Source: Stenogyne calaminthoides (lineage: Eukaryota; Streptophyta; Magnoliopsida; Lamiales; Lamiaceae). From it: a stretch of DNA of 64,000 nt. Position 1 is the stretch's first letter, and the number at the start of each line of letters is the position of its first letter. Both the position numbers and the translations under genes were made by a program. Location of the stretch: assembly GCA_037126765.1 (NCBI GenBank), contig JBBCBC010000016.1, forward strand, positions 19,783,778 through 19,847,777, written 5' to 3'. Shown one piece after another: positions 10,243-21,202 of this stretch. Under the pieces are notes generated by a model. That model was not told the DNA's origin. It did no database searches and was given only the letters and a program-made list of their open reading frames with translations.

Positions 10243-11787
10243 TGTTGGAATATAGAGGGACGTAAAACACGTAATCTCATGTGCAGCGGAAATTAAAGTT
10301 CACCAACAACGAACAATTAATTGCATACAGATTACAATAACCATAACGACAAATCTTACAGTAACTCGAGTGCAGATTTCTCTACTACGGTATCCACGTA
10401 ATCCCCAATTACAGACTTGCACGGATTTGCCAGCGTTGAATTCCGAGACAAATTTGCTAGGAAAATCCAAACTCTAGATCTTATGGAGAAAATATGAAGT
10501 AACGTTGTTTGTGAATTCCCAAGAGCTTGTATATATAGGGAGAGGCTTAGCTTATTTCCCAAGCTAGCCCAATTGGGGAAATAAATCCCTAATCTTGAAT
10601 TAAATTAATTCCTTTTAATTTAATTCTCTAAATATAAATCTCTACGTTTTATTTCCATATACATTAAATCCTACAATTATATTCCAAATATAATTATTGA
10701 AAATTCTTATTTAATTAAATATTAATAATAATTAATTTCAAATTAATCTATTATTAATTACTTCTCCATAAATTAAATATTAAATCCAATTTAACATTTA
10801 ATCAACCAACTATAATCCGTAAAAGGGAACTACTTGTTGTGTGACCCATGGGCCCTCATATACCGAGCGATTAGTCAAATTAACGGTCTTAATTGAACCT
10901 AGTCAATAAATCAGACATTCTCAATATATGAGGTACGTTGCGAGAAACTTGCAACTACCTGTAACTGAAACATGGGCAATTGTGATTTCCTCCTTTCATT
11001 CACGAATACTCGGTTAGTCTTGAACATGATGAAGTGTCTATTCAAATAACTTAATCAATTTATCTCAAATGACTAATTGATCATTAGTGTCACACTTAGT
11101 CACAAAGTCTAAGTTGACATGCATTGGCCAATGACTTAGATCCAATTATGATAAGAAGATGAGTATTCTCTCTAAATCCACTTTGAGGAATTAATCATTT
11201 TCTTGGCTCAACTACCACGCACATGCACTTTGTGATGAACCAAATCCAAGCCATATCTACCCATAGACGGGTGCAAGTGTCGGTCATGGTCAAAGTTCAT
11301 CACTCCACACACGTCGTGCATATTGACCTCAAGTCAAAGGAGTATCGCATCGCTCTCACTAACCGAGACACCCGTAGACAAATATAGTGGAACTACATCA
11401 AACGGTTTCTCGGATGGGTATACCAATACCCTCAAAGGTATTTGTGCATCCATCATGAGATACCTAGTATCTCGTAGTAAGTGAGATCTTACTACACTCT
11501 CTAAGAGTATGATGCAGATCGCACACCAATCTCAATTGCATCATCAATATCCCTTTCTAGATGATCCTCGATTGGGGCTATTTAAGAATCATGCTTAAGT
11601 CATCTGAGTTTTCACTCACTCAATGACAGCAGTGACTCAAGGGAACACATATATGGATAAATGCAAACAATCAAACATAATATCTTAATTAGTGCAACAC
11701 CATACATTTAATATTAAACAAATAATAATATTAAACCAATACTAAAATTATCTGAGTATTATGTCCTCACAAAGGATTGTCTCTAGG
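10243..11787. mobile_element. 1.5-kb insertion, probable solo LTR or non-autonomous LTR element
   Basis: It interrupts the AT-rich tandem repeat and is flanked by candidate 5-bp duplications aataa (10238-10242 and 11788-11792). The left end TGTTGGAATATAGAGGGACG resembles a Copia LTR start, and the interior has more balanced base composition than the flanks. The right end (CTCTAGG) lacks the expected CA, so the boundaries or the class may be off by a few bases. No gag or pol was seen. The small ORF at 10356-10562 is not credible as a gene. Confidence 0.5.
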
Positions 11788-12420
11788 AATAATTCATGAC
11801 ATAATGAGTTACTTGATTAAAGAGAACCAATAATGAATTATTATTAGAGAATGAGATACAAAATATCTAAATCTAGGAAAATAATCATATATAACTAAAT
11901 CAAATTTTAAAGTTTTTAATATTAAGAATAATATAATTTTTAAATGAATCAAGCAATTCAATCTAAAATATGACAATTCTAACAATGTTTAAGTACCTAA
12001 GTAATACTATAAATTTAAGAAATATATAAAATTTTAAAAACTTAACTACTTTAATATTATAAGGTTTACCATCTACACACATAAAATGAGTTGCTTGATT
12101 GAAGCCAACCAATAATGATCTTCAACTTCTTTTTATAATAATTAATCTACATATAATTTTCATAAAATAATACGTGGCATAATGAGTTGCTTGATTGTAT
12201 CAAACTAATAATCAATTGGTATTAGAAGATGAGATGCATAAAATAAAAATTTAGAAAAATATTTATATATTAAGAATAATATAATTTTTAAATAAATCAA
12301 GTAATGCAATCTAAAATATGACTATGCTAACAATGTTTAAACACCTAAATAATACTATAAGTTTGAGAAATATATAAAATCTTAAAAACTTAACTACTTT
12401 AATTTTATAAGGTTCATCAT

Positions 12421-14084
12421 ATATACAAACAAAATGAGTTGCTTGATTTAAGCCAACTAATAATAATCATCAATTGCTTTTGTTAAGAATTAATCTACAT
12501 ATAATTTTCATAAAATAATATGTGGCATAATGATTTATTTGATTGAATCCAACTAATAATCAATTAGTATTATAGGATGAATTTCTTGATATATCATATA
12601 CACAAACAAAATGAATTGCTTGATTTATCATACAATAGAGGCTCGAGTATTTTGTGAATTGAGAATTTGTGACCAAATATGTTTCGGTAAATTTCTGAAA
12701 ATCTTCGTTTAGTATTTAATACGTTCTTTCTTTTCCAAATCTTCACAATTATAATCATAAATGGTTGCACAAACAAATCTATTGCTATGGAGTAGTAATA
12801 ATATTCGGTAAAAACAACTATAATAGTAATGCTATAAAAACAAACTAATTATCAAAAGTAACATAATTGTCTAATTCCTTCTTCACAACTATAATCTCTG
12901 CTAAAATAAAAAAGCATCGTGATAAGATTATTTTTATAAGAACGATTGTTGGGCAATAAAATTAATAAAAATTAAAATATATTATAACCCTAATATTACA
13001 TATTTCCTTCAAGTATTTAATTTTCTTCAGCTTCTTTAGAGGGTCCACACAGTTCACCATATACGACATGCAAATCGTCAATGTCGTTGAGATAAACAAT
13101 TGACTTGAAATGTAGTTGAGATAAACAATTTGCTTGGAAATAGGAACACTCTCGGTTTCAATCTCATTAGTATCATATAAAACTGACAGAATTCCTAACT
13201 CACTGAGAATTGCCCTAAAATTAAGAGTAAAAAAATCTAATTCTTAATACACAAAAAATAAAATTAAACTACTACTAATTAGATTGAAAAAAATGGAGTG
13301 TAAAACTTGAAGTGTAAACCTTCTCTTTATATAGGTTGGAGAATCAAAATTTTGCCCTAGAAATAAGCAAGTAATAAAGAGACAATTAATTTCATTTATG
13401 TATTTATCAAATCTACTATGAATAAATTGTGTAACAAATGTACGGTTGAGATCATTTAGTGAAGATCTAAAAGTGGGGGAAAAAGGCCGGGAAAATAAAA
13501 AAGGAAAATCGTAGGTGTATTATATAGTTATAGATAATTTTTCATAAAATTGCAGGATTTTGAAATAGAGAGTTTATATGAGTAGAGGTGATTCACACTT
13601 AGATAAATTGCAAAAACAAAACTTATATTTATCACTTATGGCAGAGTACCAAATTTTCAACTTTTACATGAATATAATGAACTGTCAATTTGTTGCAAAA
13701 AATAAATTTTCAGCGAGTGAAAAAGCGTTAATGTTGGGGCAAATTTTGAACCCAAAGATGATTTTATTTTTATGAGTAAGTCTCCGATTAAACGTGTTCA
13801 TAATATGAAATTTATATCATTATATTTTATGAATTAATACCACTACGCTTATCAACTTATATTATTACACTTATAAACTAAGATTATAATATTAAATGTA
13901 ATTAATATTAATTTATAAGATTAGTGATATTATTTTATAAGTGTTACTATGAACAAATTTTATAGGAAAGATTGTGTTTTTTTACTTATCCACGGTAATC
14001 CATCCACGTGTTTAATTTAATTAAATTCATTGAGCAATTAATTAAGGAAGTGTGTAATATTCGATTTTCTTATATTAATTAATT
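12421..14084. other. AT-rich DNA, nothing recognised
   Basis: Low-GC sequence with only short ORFs; the 65-codon one at 13578-13775 has no recognisable feature. AAATGTAGTTGAGATAAACAATTTGCTTGG-like text near 13070-13140 is a short imperfect direct repeat around GTTGAGATAAACAATT. No RNA gene was seen. Confidence 0.4.
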
Positions 14085-14092
14085 AAGTAGAC

Positions 14093-14719
14093 TTTCCATG
14101 GTTGAAGCTCTGATGGAAAGTTATACCATCAAAGGTGTCGACATTTGCGTGGAAAGCTGTTCGTGATAGAATTCCATCAAAAGAAAACTTGATTAAGCGT
14201 GGATTATCCAATCTAGTTGGATCTGCGTCGTGTCCAGTCTGCTCGTTTCCAATAGAGTCTTCATTGCATATTCTTGTTACTTGCCCGTTTTCTCTCTTAA
14301 TCTGGGAAGCAGTGTCATCTTGGCTTGGGAGACCAGCTTTGTATTCGTCATCTTTGATGGATCATTTCAAGGAATTTATGGGAACGGAGCATTCGGCATC
14401 TCGAAGGAAAGTTATGAGCCTCATTTGGCAAGCCACTATATGGAAGATCTGGAAAACCATAAATGAAATCGTTTTTAAAGAAAGTATTTACTCGTTGGAC
14501 AAACTCTTAGATGGGATTAAGTTTTGCTCATGGAAATGGATAAGTTCACACTACCCCTTATCTTTTTCCGCCCCGTTTGTTTCTTGGGAATATTTTCCTT
14601 TAGATTGCCTACCTTTGAAATGTTAATGTGGTGTAGCTCCTTTTGTAAATTTTGGGATTTGAGTACCCCTTGTACTCTGATAATGGTATTTCATCTTTGT
14701 TTTTAAAAAAAAAAAAAAA
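14093..14719 (+). mobile_element. 5'-truncated L1-type LINE
   Basis: The last ~170 codons of a LINE ORF2, a short 3' UTR and a poly(A) run (14705-14719) lie between direct repeats aagtagac at 14085-14092 and 14718-14725. Poly(A), 5' truncation and a short duplication are the signature of target-primed reverse transcription. Confidence 0.85.
14114..14626 (+). pseudogene. LINE ORF2 C-terminus, reverse-transcriptase zinc-binding domain
   Basis: Open from the first codon after TGA at 14111-14113 to the stop at 14624-14626. It contains the plant zf-RVT pattern: a WK-x-IPSKVSTFAWKA start, an RIPSKENLIKRG helix, CPVC, then HILVTCPFS with a His and a Cys, and WKIWKTINEIVFK. This domain follows the RT in plant L1 elements. 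The endonuclease and RT parts are absent through 5' truncation, so the copy is dead although its remaining frame is clean, which suggests a fairly young insertion. Confidence 0.85.
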
Positions 14720-14852
14720 GTAGACATCCCATTCATTGTTGTAAAATATTTATTAATTTTCGCAAATTAATGCGTGCATGATTGATTATCTATATCTATA
14801 CTATATATATTTAGAGAGGTTTAAGCCTAGAATTTTTTTCATTCATTTATTT

Positions 14853-15470
14853 TATTATAGTTACGAATATAATTGAACTTGTCATAAATATTAGGTAATA
14901 GGTGGAAAAAAAATGGAGCCCCCTTGAAAAAAAATAAATAAATAATTTACACAATATACATAAAATACACAAAAAATAATAATTAAATAAAAATAAATAA
15001 TTTATAATGTATAATTCTATTATAATTATGAATATAATTGAATTTATCATAAATATTAGGTAGAGGTGGCAAACAAAAAAAATGTTTGGCCCCTTTGAAA
15101 AATAAATAAATAAACGATTTACATAAGATACACAAAATACATAAAAAAAATTGAATAATTATATAAAAATAAATAATTTATACTTTGGTTTTCTAAAATT
15201 TTTAGAAAGAAACTCGTAATAATATTTGATAAAATTTGGTATGAGAAAATTTTATATATGAGAAGAACCTTATTTGCTTTATGTTTAATAAAACATGTCT
15301 TCAAAATATTCAAAAAATTATAGATTAACTTAGTTGGTACCTATCACAAATATTAGGTACGAGGTGTTCGAAAAATAAATAAACAAACGATTTATACAAT
15401 ATACTAAAAAACAAATGAAAATATAAAAAATATTTTAAAATTAGTTGTTCTAAAATTTCGAGAAGAAATT
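14853..15470. repeat. Diverged ~166-bp tandem repeat, three copies
   Basis: TATTATAGTTACGAATATAA at 14853 and TATTATAATTATGAATATAA at 15019 begin two copies, each followed by CATAAATATTAGGTA, a GGAGCCCC/TGGCCCC step and AATAAATAAATAA. A third partial copy starts near 15341 (CACAAATATTAGGTACGAGG). Very AT-rich and non-coding. Confidence 0.65.
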
Positions 15471-15540
15471 TCGTCAATAATACTTTTTAGGTATTTTGTC
15501 TGATGTATTTTATACAATACACACTGCTAATCCATTTAAC

Positions 15541-17633
15541 TTTTGCATTTGACGTAATAAACAATATCTTAAAATAGTAATAATTTAGATATACTTTTTT
15601 ATGTAGATCCACAACCCAAAAAAAAATCAATAAAGAATATTTATGTAGGACTAATTAATTCTTGAGGTGGCAGCCCAGATTTTACTGTTTCGTTTTATCA
15701 GCAATATTAAAATAGAATTAGTGGCAATTTTAGGAAATTGAGTGTTCTTAAATTGAAAAATATACAAATATGACAATACGTGTGCTCCTGAGTTACGATA
15801 TGCAAATTAATCAACCTCGCACTCTGTGTCCTTTTGTTTGATAAATTCTTGTGTGCGCGTTGTAGCTGCATAACTTTTTTCTTACAGTCTAATTTAAAGC
15901 TTTTGTTGACTCATTTGGGTAAAGCTCTCAAAGTTGCTAAATCAGCAGACATTATTTTTCTTTATTGAGATATTTGGAGAGTACATAATTATAATAACAC
16001 CACTTCACAACATAAAATTGAAAAATGAGTCTAAAAGATTTTAATTAACACCAAAGAAACACACACGTGTGTGTGTGTTAAGTGCACAAGATTCGGCTTT
16101 GATGGAGAACAATAATTGTAATAACCTAATATATGGGATTTGCATGTTACATTGAATGTAAAAAAATTCAAGAAAAGGGCTTCAATTCTTGCAACCATTG
16201 CTCGTATCACAGTCAACACTGTGTTGTGTTCGACACCGCTATGGCGGAAGGGAGAAGATGATAGCTATCCAGGATTCTCTCCAACAACTTCACAACATTC
16301 TTCTTTACTATACAACATTCTTCTTTACCTTCAAGGATAAACAACATGAGAAATAGAACAAAATAAAAGAAATAGAGAACTTGAAACTTGAGTGTTGCAA
16401 AACTTCTTGGATTAGAAACTACAGCCAAATGTCGAGACACGAAAAACAAGAACCATCCAAAGGCTAAAGGCTTAAACTGTAGTATAACTCTAACAAACGC
16501 CTCTTCTCTGTTAAATAGACCCATAGATCATATGGAAGAAAAGTCATATTTATGCCATCACCAAGATAATACATGAGCACGACTGGAGACAATTTTGTAG
16601 TCATGTGTAACCTAAGGATAATCCCTCAAACAATGGAGATGATCATGATCCCACCTTTTCCTAGAGAACATTAACTTCAAGATCTACACAATACACATCA
16701 AACATACAAGTTTCACGAATTTCAAGCTTCCGTAGTAACATAGAATTGTGAAAATAAGATAAATAACTTTACCTCACAAGCTTCAACTATACTTTCAACC
16801 TGAAAATCTAATCAGGAGTTACCATACATGTTGTTTAAGAATAAACTTGCATTTTTTTTTCTTTTTCGTTGCGAATTTTCCTCAGCATTGTTGATGAAAA
16901 TGGAGCAGAAAGCAAACCAGTGATAACTGATAAGTAACAACCAAATACATCTAACGAATAATATTAATTAGTAAACTCAAGAGTTAAATAAAATTAATTG
17001 TTCACAAAATGAAACTTTGTAATTACTGTAATTTTAAGGAACTTGAAAGTCAAACACCTGCATCCACAACCCCAAAAAAGAAAACTTGGTAGTTGCAGGG
17101 TCACAAAGTCTTTAAGGCATTGCATCGAACACTTAGTGAGCACAATGTTTTTCCCTCACAATTTTTAAACATCGTCATTTATCATCGCAAAACACTCGGA
17201 ACTTAATATTAAACAACCAAATTAAAACATATTGTTGACACAAATCAATCTATTTTCATAGAAAAAAGAAACACACAAATAGAGTTAAGGGAAGTGAAAG
17301 TAACAAAACGTACACACGATGAGGTCATCGACGAATCGAGAAAACAACTAACAACATGTGGAATGAGCGATAAAATAAGACGGACTTTTGGTTGGGAGAA
17401 CATTGCGACGACAACATAATTACCAAAAGGAAGAGCGTGGAACTAAAAGCCAGGTGGGCTTGTTTTGAGCAACCGGGTAGCGGCAGTAAATTTGCCCATT
17501 TCAACTTTAAGTATTTTTATATTTAGTCGTTTTAGGCAACCGACAACTTATGGCTAACTGGCTGATTTTGCGTATAACTGTCTTTATAGATAGTATAGAT
17601 ATGCTTTTTTATGTTTCATGTAGAGCCAAGTAA
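15541..17633. other. AT-rich DNA, no gene recognised
   Basis: Only short ORFs, none with a recognisable domain; the largest are 62-103 codons at 16031-16576 and overlap one another on both strands. A short (GT)n run lies at about 16060-16080. The GC content rises slightly at 17290-17480 but without a coherent ORF. Confidence 0.4.
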
Positions 17634-17709
17634 CTAAATTTAGCCAATATTCTTTTATTTTTCATCAATTTTAGCACATAAGTTTTTTCATCTCCAAATT
17701 TAGCACATA
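17634..17709. repeat. AAATTTAGC minisatellite at the R2 left flank
   Basis: Three AAATTTAGC / TTTTAGCACA units spaced about 30 bases apart, separated by T-rich TTTTTCATC stretches. An inverted, diverged copy lies at 63868-63945. R2 is inserted at the right edge of the array. Confidence 0.6.
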
Positions 17710-17714
17710 GTAAT

Positions 17715-19172
17715 TGTTGGAAAATTTGGAGTTTTGATGGAAGTTTCAAAACAGTTATAATAGGATCATTCGAACCTGTTAGTAGACTGATGAATAGATA
17801 GAAAACCAGCTGAACAAGTTAGACAGCTGATGATTTAGATTAAGTCACATATTGAGAAGGAACTCAATATATGAAGATCAGAAGTGAAGTTCAGGATCAA
17901 GATCAAAAGTGAAGATCGGACTCAAGATTAGAAGAGAAGATCAGAAGGAAGACCTGAATCACATAAGAAGACCTACTCTATGAAGACATCAGCAGAGTCG
18001 ATAAGTTGCAGCTAAGACAACCTTATCAGATGACTCAAGACTACTGATCTGATGGATAACAGATCAGTAGAGGCCAAGAAAGAACCACGATAAGTATTTC
18101 TTCTTATCCTTAAAGCATACGATGTTTCTCAGACTCGAAGTATACTTAAGTCAAAGCTTTTCTAAGACGCCGAATAAGTGTACTTACTTAGCCACTTAGA
18201 AAGAGACATATATGCGGTTCTGAAGATTGCAGGATATGGCTAGAAAGGACAATATTGCACGAAGACGGCATGGCCTTTCTGCCCACATCAAATCAAGCCT
18301 GCAAGCCTACCTAAAATAGACCGAAATTCGAATTGCTCTCCAACGGCTAGTTTGATTTCGTGCCTATAAATAAGGGATCAAACCTTCAGAATAAGGTTAC
18401 AGAAATTATTCACAAGCAAAAACCTCTCAAGATTTTTGCAAGAAGAACACAAGCTCACGATTATTCATTTAAGTGTTCATCCCTTAGTTCTTAGCAGAAT
18501 ACTTATCCTCTAGCCCTTGGCTACTTAGAAGATAGGATAGTATTCCAGTTGGAACAAAACAAATCTTATACCAAAACACTGTTAGGTTAAGTTTGTTATA
18601 GCAAGATTTCTATCTAGGGTTTCTAGATTAGATTTCTGGGATTGGTTGAGTGTGAACTCATTAAATATATGTTGGTTGTACTGTGTTGGACTAACACAAT
18701 AAACTAAGTCCAAGTTGGTTAAGTTGGTGCCCCTGCTGATAGGGAAGAGTGGACGTAGGACAAGTCGTCCGAACCACTATAAATCTGAGTGCCTTTAATC
18801 TTGCTTTACACATCTGCACACAACTTGTTATTTGCATGCATATTCTGTACCTAGATCAGATTAGCATCAAGCTACTGATCTGACCAGTTTGACATTTTAG
18901 TCACCTGATCCGAACTGTTGGTCAGAATCTCATTTGAGTAAAACTGGTTTTCTACACGGGTTAACTTATCTTCCGCACCATCAGTTAAGTTGATAGACGC
19001 CGAACTGATCTGAGTACAAGATCATTAAGTCGGATATCAGTCCAAACTGATTCACATCGCACTCTGATCAGACATGCGTGCAAACACATCTGATCCACGA
19101 AAAAGATTTTGAAGTCTATTCACCCCTCCACTCTAGACTTCAACCCTCACTGAAACCCGTTCAGGACCTACA
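17715..19172 (+). repeat. R2 5' LTR
   Basis: TGTTGGAAAATTTGGAG to GGACCTACA, 1,458 bases. The TATAAATA box is at 18365-18372 after CCAACGGCTAG. Downstream are GTGTTGGACTAACAC at 18683-18697 with AGTCC at 18707-18711, and the GAAGAGTGGACGTAGGAC...GTCCGAACCACTATAAA block at 18744-18783. It differs from the 3' LTR at scattered positions. Confidence 0.9.
18365..18372 (+). promoter_or_regulatory. R2 LTR TATA box
   Basis: TATAAATA, preserved in the 3' LTR at 61493-61500 and in the R1 LTR at 6816-6823, in each case shortly after CCAACGGCT. It would set the start of the R region. Confidence 0.7.
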
Positions 19173-19174
19173 AG

Positions 19175-19186
19175 TGGTATCAGAGC
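19175..19186 (+). promoter_or_regulatory. R2 primer binding site (initiator tRNA-Met)
   Basis: TGGTATCAGAGC starts two bases after the LTR end. It is complementary to the 3' end of plant initiator tRNA-Met, the usual Copia primer. Confidence 0.9.
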
Positions 19187-19306
19187 AGTGGTTCTACCGA
19201 CCACTGGCTTTGAATATCATTGATTCTTGAGGAAGAACCTTTGTGGTCACTTGAACTGATCTTTGAAAACCTTTTTAAAACTCATTCTTTCAAAATCACC
19301 ACAAGC

Positions 19307-19349
19307 ATGGATAATACCTCAGGTATGCATCATAATCTACCCATGTTTT
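19307..19349 (+). pseudogene. R2 gag start, interrupted by R3
   Basis: ATG at 19307 begins a frame that, after removal of R3 and one gtttt duplication, runs directly into the gag at 28441. Only about 14 codons precede the insertion. Confidence 0.7.
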
Positions 19350-21188
19350 TGTATTGATTATACTGGAAAGTATGCTTTTACTTTGTATAATAAGACTGAA
19401 TTTCGGACTTATTTACTGAAATAAATTGTTTATCACTGATGCTTTAAATATCATCGAATGTTACATATATTTACTGCATAAATGTTCAATAAATAATACG
19501 TGTTACATTGTAGTTAATTTAGTGATACCAGATCACAGAAGATTAAATTAACAGTCCCTTGTAACCAAAAGTACACCATTCACGACCTAGATGGAAATGA
19601 ACAATCCATCGTGAAAGGTTGAAGTGTAAGGCTCAGATTGGTTTGTCTTGACCAAGAGATTACACTAGTGCATGACTGATGCACTGAATAGGACCTACAG
19701 GAGGACAAATTCTTCAGAACTGAACTAGGAAGAATTAGACCTCAGTGGTTCGTTATTTCTTAATCTTCGTCCCTTAAATAAGATTGCGTGTGGTTAGTAA
19801 TTATTGCTTTGACTTATTACGGGTAGAGAATCAACGAGATTCAATATTTTATATCTTGAGCAATATTATTGGTCACATGCGATTGCTAAGATTTAATACG
19901 GAGAATCGTGTGCAAGTACGCTTGTTCGATTTGCCCCCTTGGGAGGTTCATAAGTTTATCATACCAAATCTTGCAAGTGGAACTAGTTTCCTGTATGGAT
20001 AATAATGTTGAACCGTTCCTTTACCAAGGATAAAATATATTAATTAATGGAAAGCTATTTCAGTGGCTTGAATTAATTAATGGGCTAGATAATCTTAAAC
20101 ATGGGAAATAATAATCGGAAGCCATATTAACTGTAATATGGGTTAAGATGGATAGTGCAATATTAATTATGTAGTGGGATTAATTAATATTTATGGGCTT
20201 GAATAATATTGTGGCTCAATATTGATAATTCAAGATCCATTGGAAGGTCCAATCTTAATTCTCCTGAAGGCCCCTCAAGTAGCCCAACATAAAGTCCAAT
20301 AACTGAAAAAGGTGTTTAAAAATAAAATAAATTTTGTTGCTTATTTTTCCTCATTTTTCGAAAATTATGAATAAAAGGGGAGAAAGATTTTCTTTGAATT
20401 TTGTTATGGAATGAAGATATGTATTCTTGAAATACAAGATTAACTCATGAAATTCAAGAAATCTCCCACTTGGTTATTTATATGTAAATTTCAAAAATTT
20501 TGAAAGAATAAGGGAAAGAAAGATTTTCTTGATTTTCTTGAAAAGATATTATGGAAGATATGTATTCTTGCAATACAGGTATATCTCATAAATTCAAGAA
20601 GATCCAAATCTTGGAATCTTGATCCTTATTTTTTCGAAAATTCCCATAACAAGAGGAGTTGGGATTTTTGTGGAATATTTTAATTATGGAGAAAAGAATA
20701 TATATGAGATATATTCAAGATTTCTTGAAGATCAAGAAAAAGATTTTCCCACATTATTTTTCCCCTAAAATTCGACCAACACCTCATCTATAAATGGGGG
20801 ATGATTCTTTCATTCCCAAGTACAATTCCATGTGCTGGAAAAATTAGTAAATCCACAAAGGTGGTGCAACAAATTTTTATTTTCCCTTTTGTTAATTGTT
20901 CGCGAGTTTCCTTCCACCGGATTGACGAGCAAGGACTAGGGAATACTTGGGAAGGCTTTTTGGTGTGTTTTCATCGATGAGACCATTGCCATTCCAAGAG
21001 GTTAGTTCACGTAAACCCGTAGTAATTTCGTATGAGTAGGTTTTATGTGAACTGTTTATATGCATGATTTGTTGTTGAATTATTATTTGAATTAATATAG
21101 GATTAATTCATGCTAGTAATAATTGTTAGAATTAAATTTATATTTAAATATTCATCCCAAATAGATCCGGGCAATTAATTCCCCAACA
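19350..21188 (+). repeat. R3 5' LTR
   Basis: 1,839 bases from TGTATTGATTATACTGG to ATTCCCCAACA, against 1,838 in the 3' copy. Differences are scattered single bases (a few percent by eye), plus a changed start (TGTATT instead of TGTTGG). The short ORF at 19784-20002 recurs in the other LTR only because the DNA is duplicated. Confidence 0.92.
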
Positions 21189-21190
21189 AC

Positions 21191-21202
21191 TGGTATCAGA
21201 GC
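21191..21202 (+). promoter_or_regulatory. R3 primer binding site
   Basis: TGGTATCAGAGC two bases after the LTR, complementary to initiator tRNA-Met. Confidence 0.88.

Larger units (their letters stand above)
9383..12420. repeat. AT-rich tandem repeat, ~360-bp unit, four copies with insertions
   Basis: Units beginning AACAATGTTTAA-x-CACC, followed by ATAATACTATAA and GAGAAATATATAAAATCTTA, occur at about 9383, 9994, 11968 and 12328. The clean interval 11968-12328 is about 360 bases. The 611-base interval 9383-9994 contains a 241-base MITE plus duplication, giving about 370. The 9994-11968 interval contains the 1.5-kb insertion. Each unit also carries GAAGCCAACCAATAATGATC and CATAATGAGTTGCTTGATTG motifs. 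Not coding. Confidence 0.7.

Noticed and set aside
13578..13775. 65-codon ORF MSRGDSHLDKLQKQN
   Set aside because: Isolated, AT-rich, no domain, no promoter or neighbour to support it.
16213..16524. 103-codon minus-strand ORF with hydrophobic stretches
   Set aside because: Short, AT-rich, overlapped by plus-strand ORFs of similar size, no homology recognised.
19175..19186. tRNA-like string TGGTATCAGAGC, here and at 21191 and 54136 (reverse)
   Set aside because: This is only the primer binding site complementary to a tRNA 3' end; no cloverleaf is present.
19784..20002. 72-codon ORF MRVVSNYCFDLL, repeated at 27032-27235
   Set aside because: Located in the R3 LTRs; the second copy is frameshifted near its end, so conservation reflects LTR duplication, not coding.
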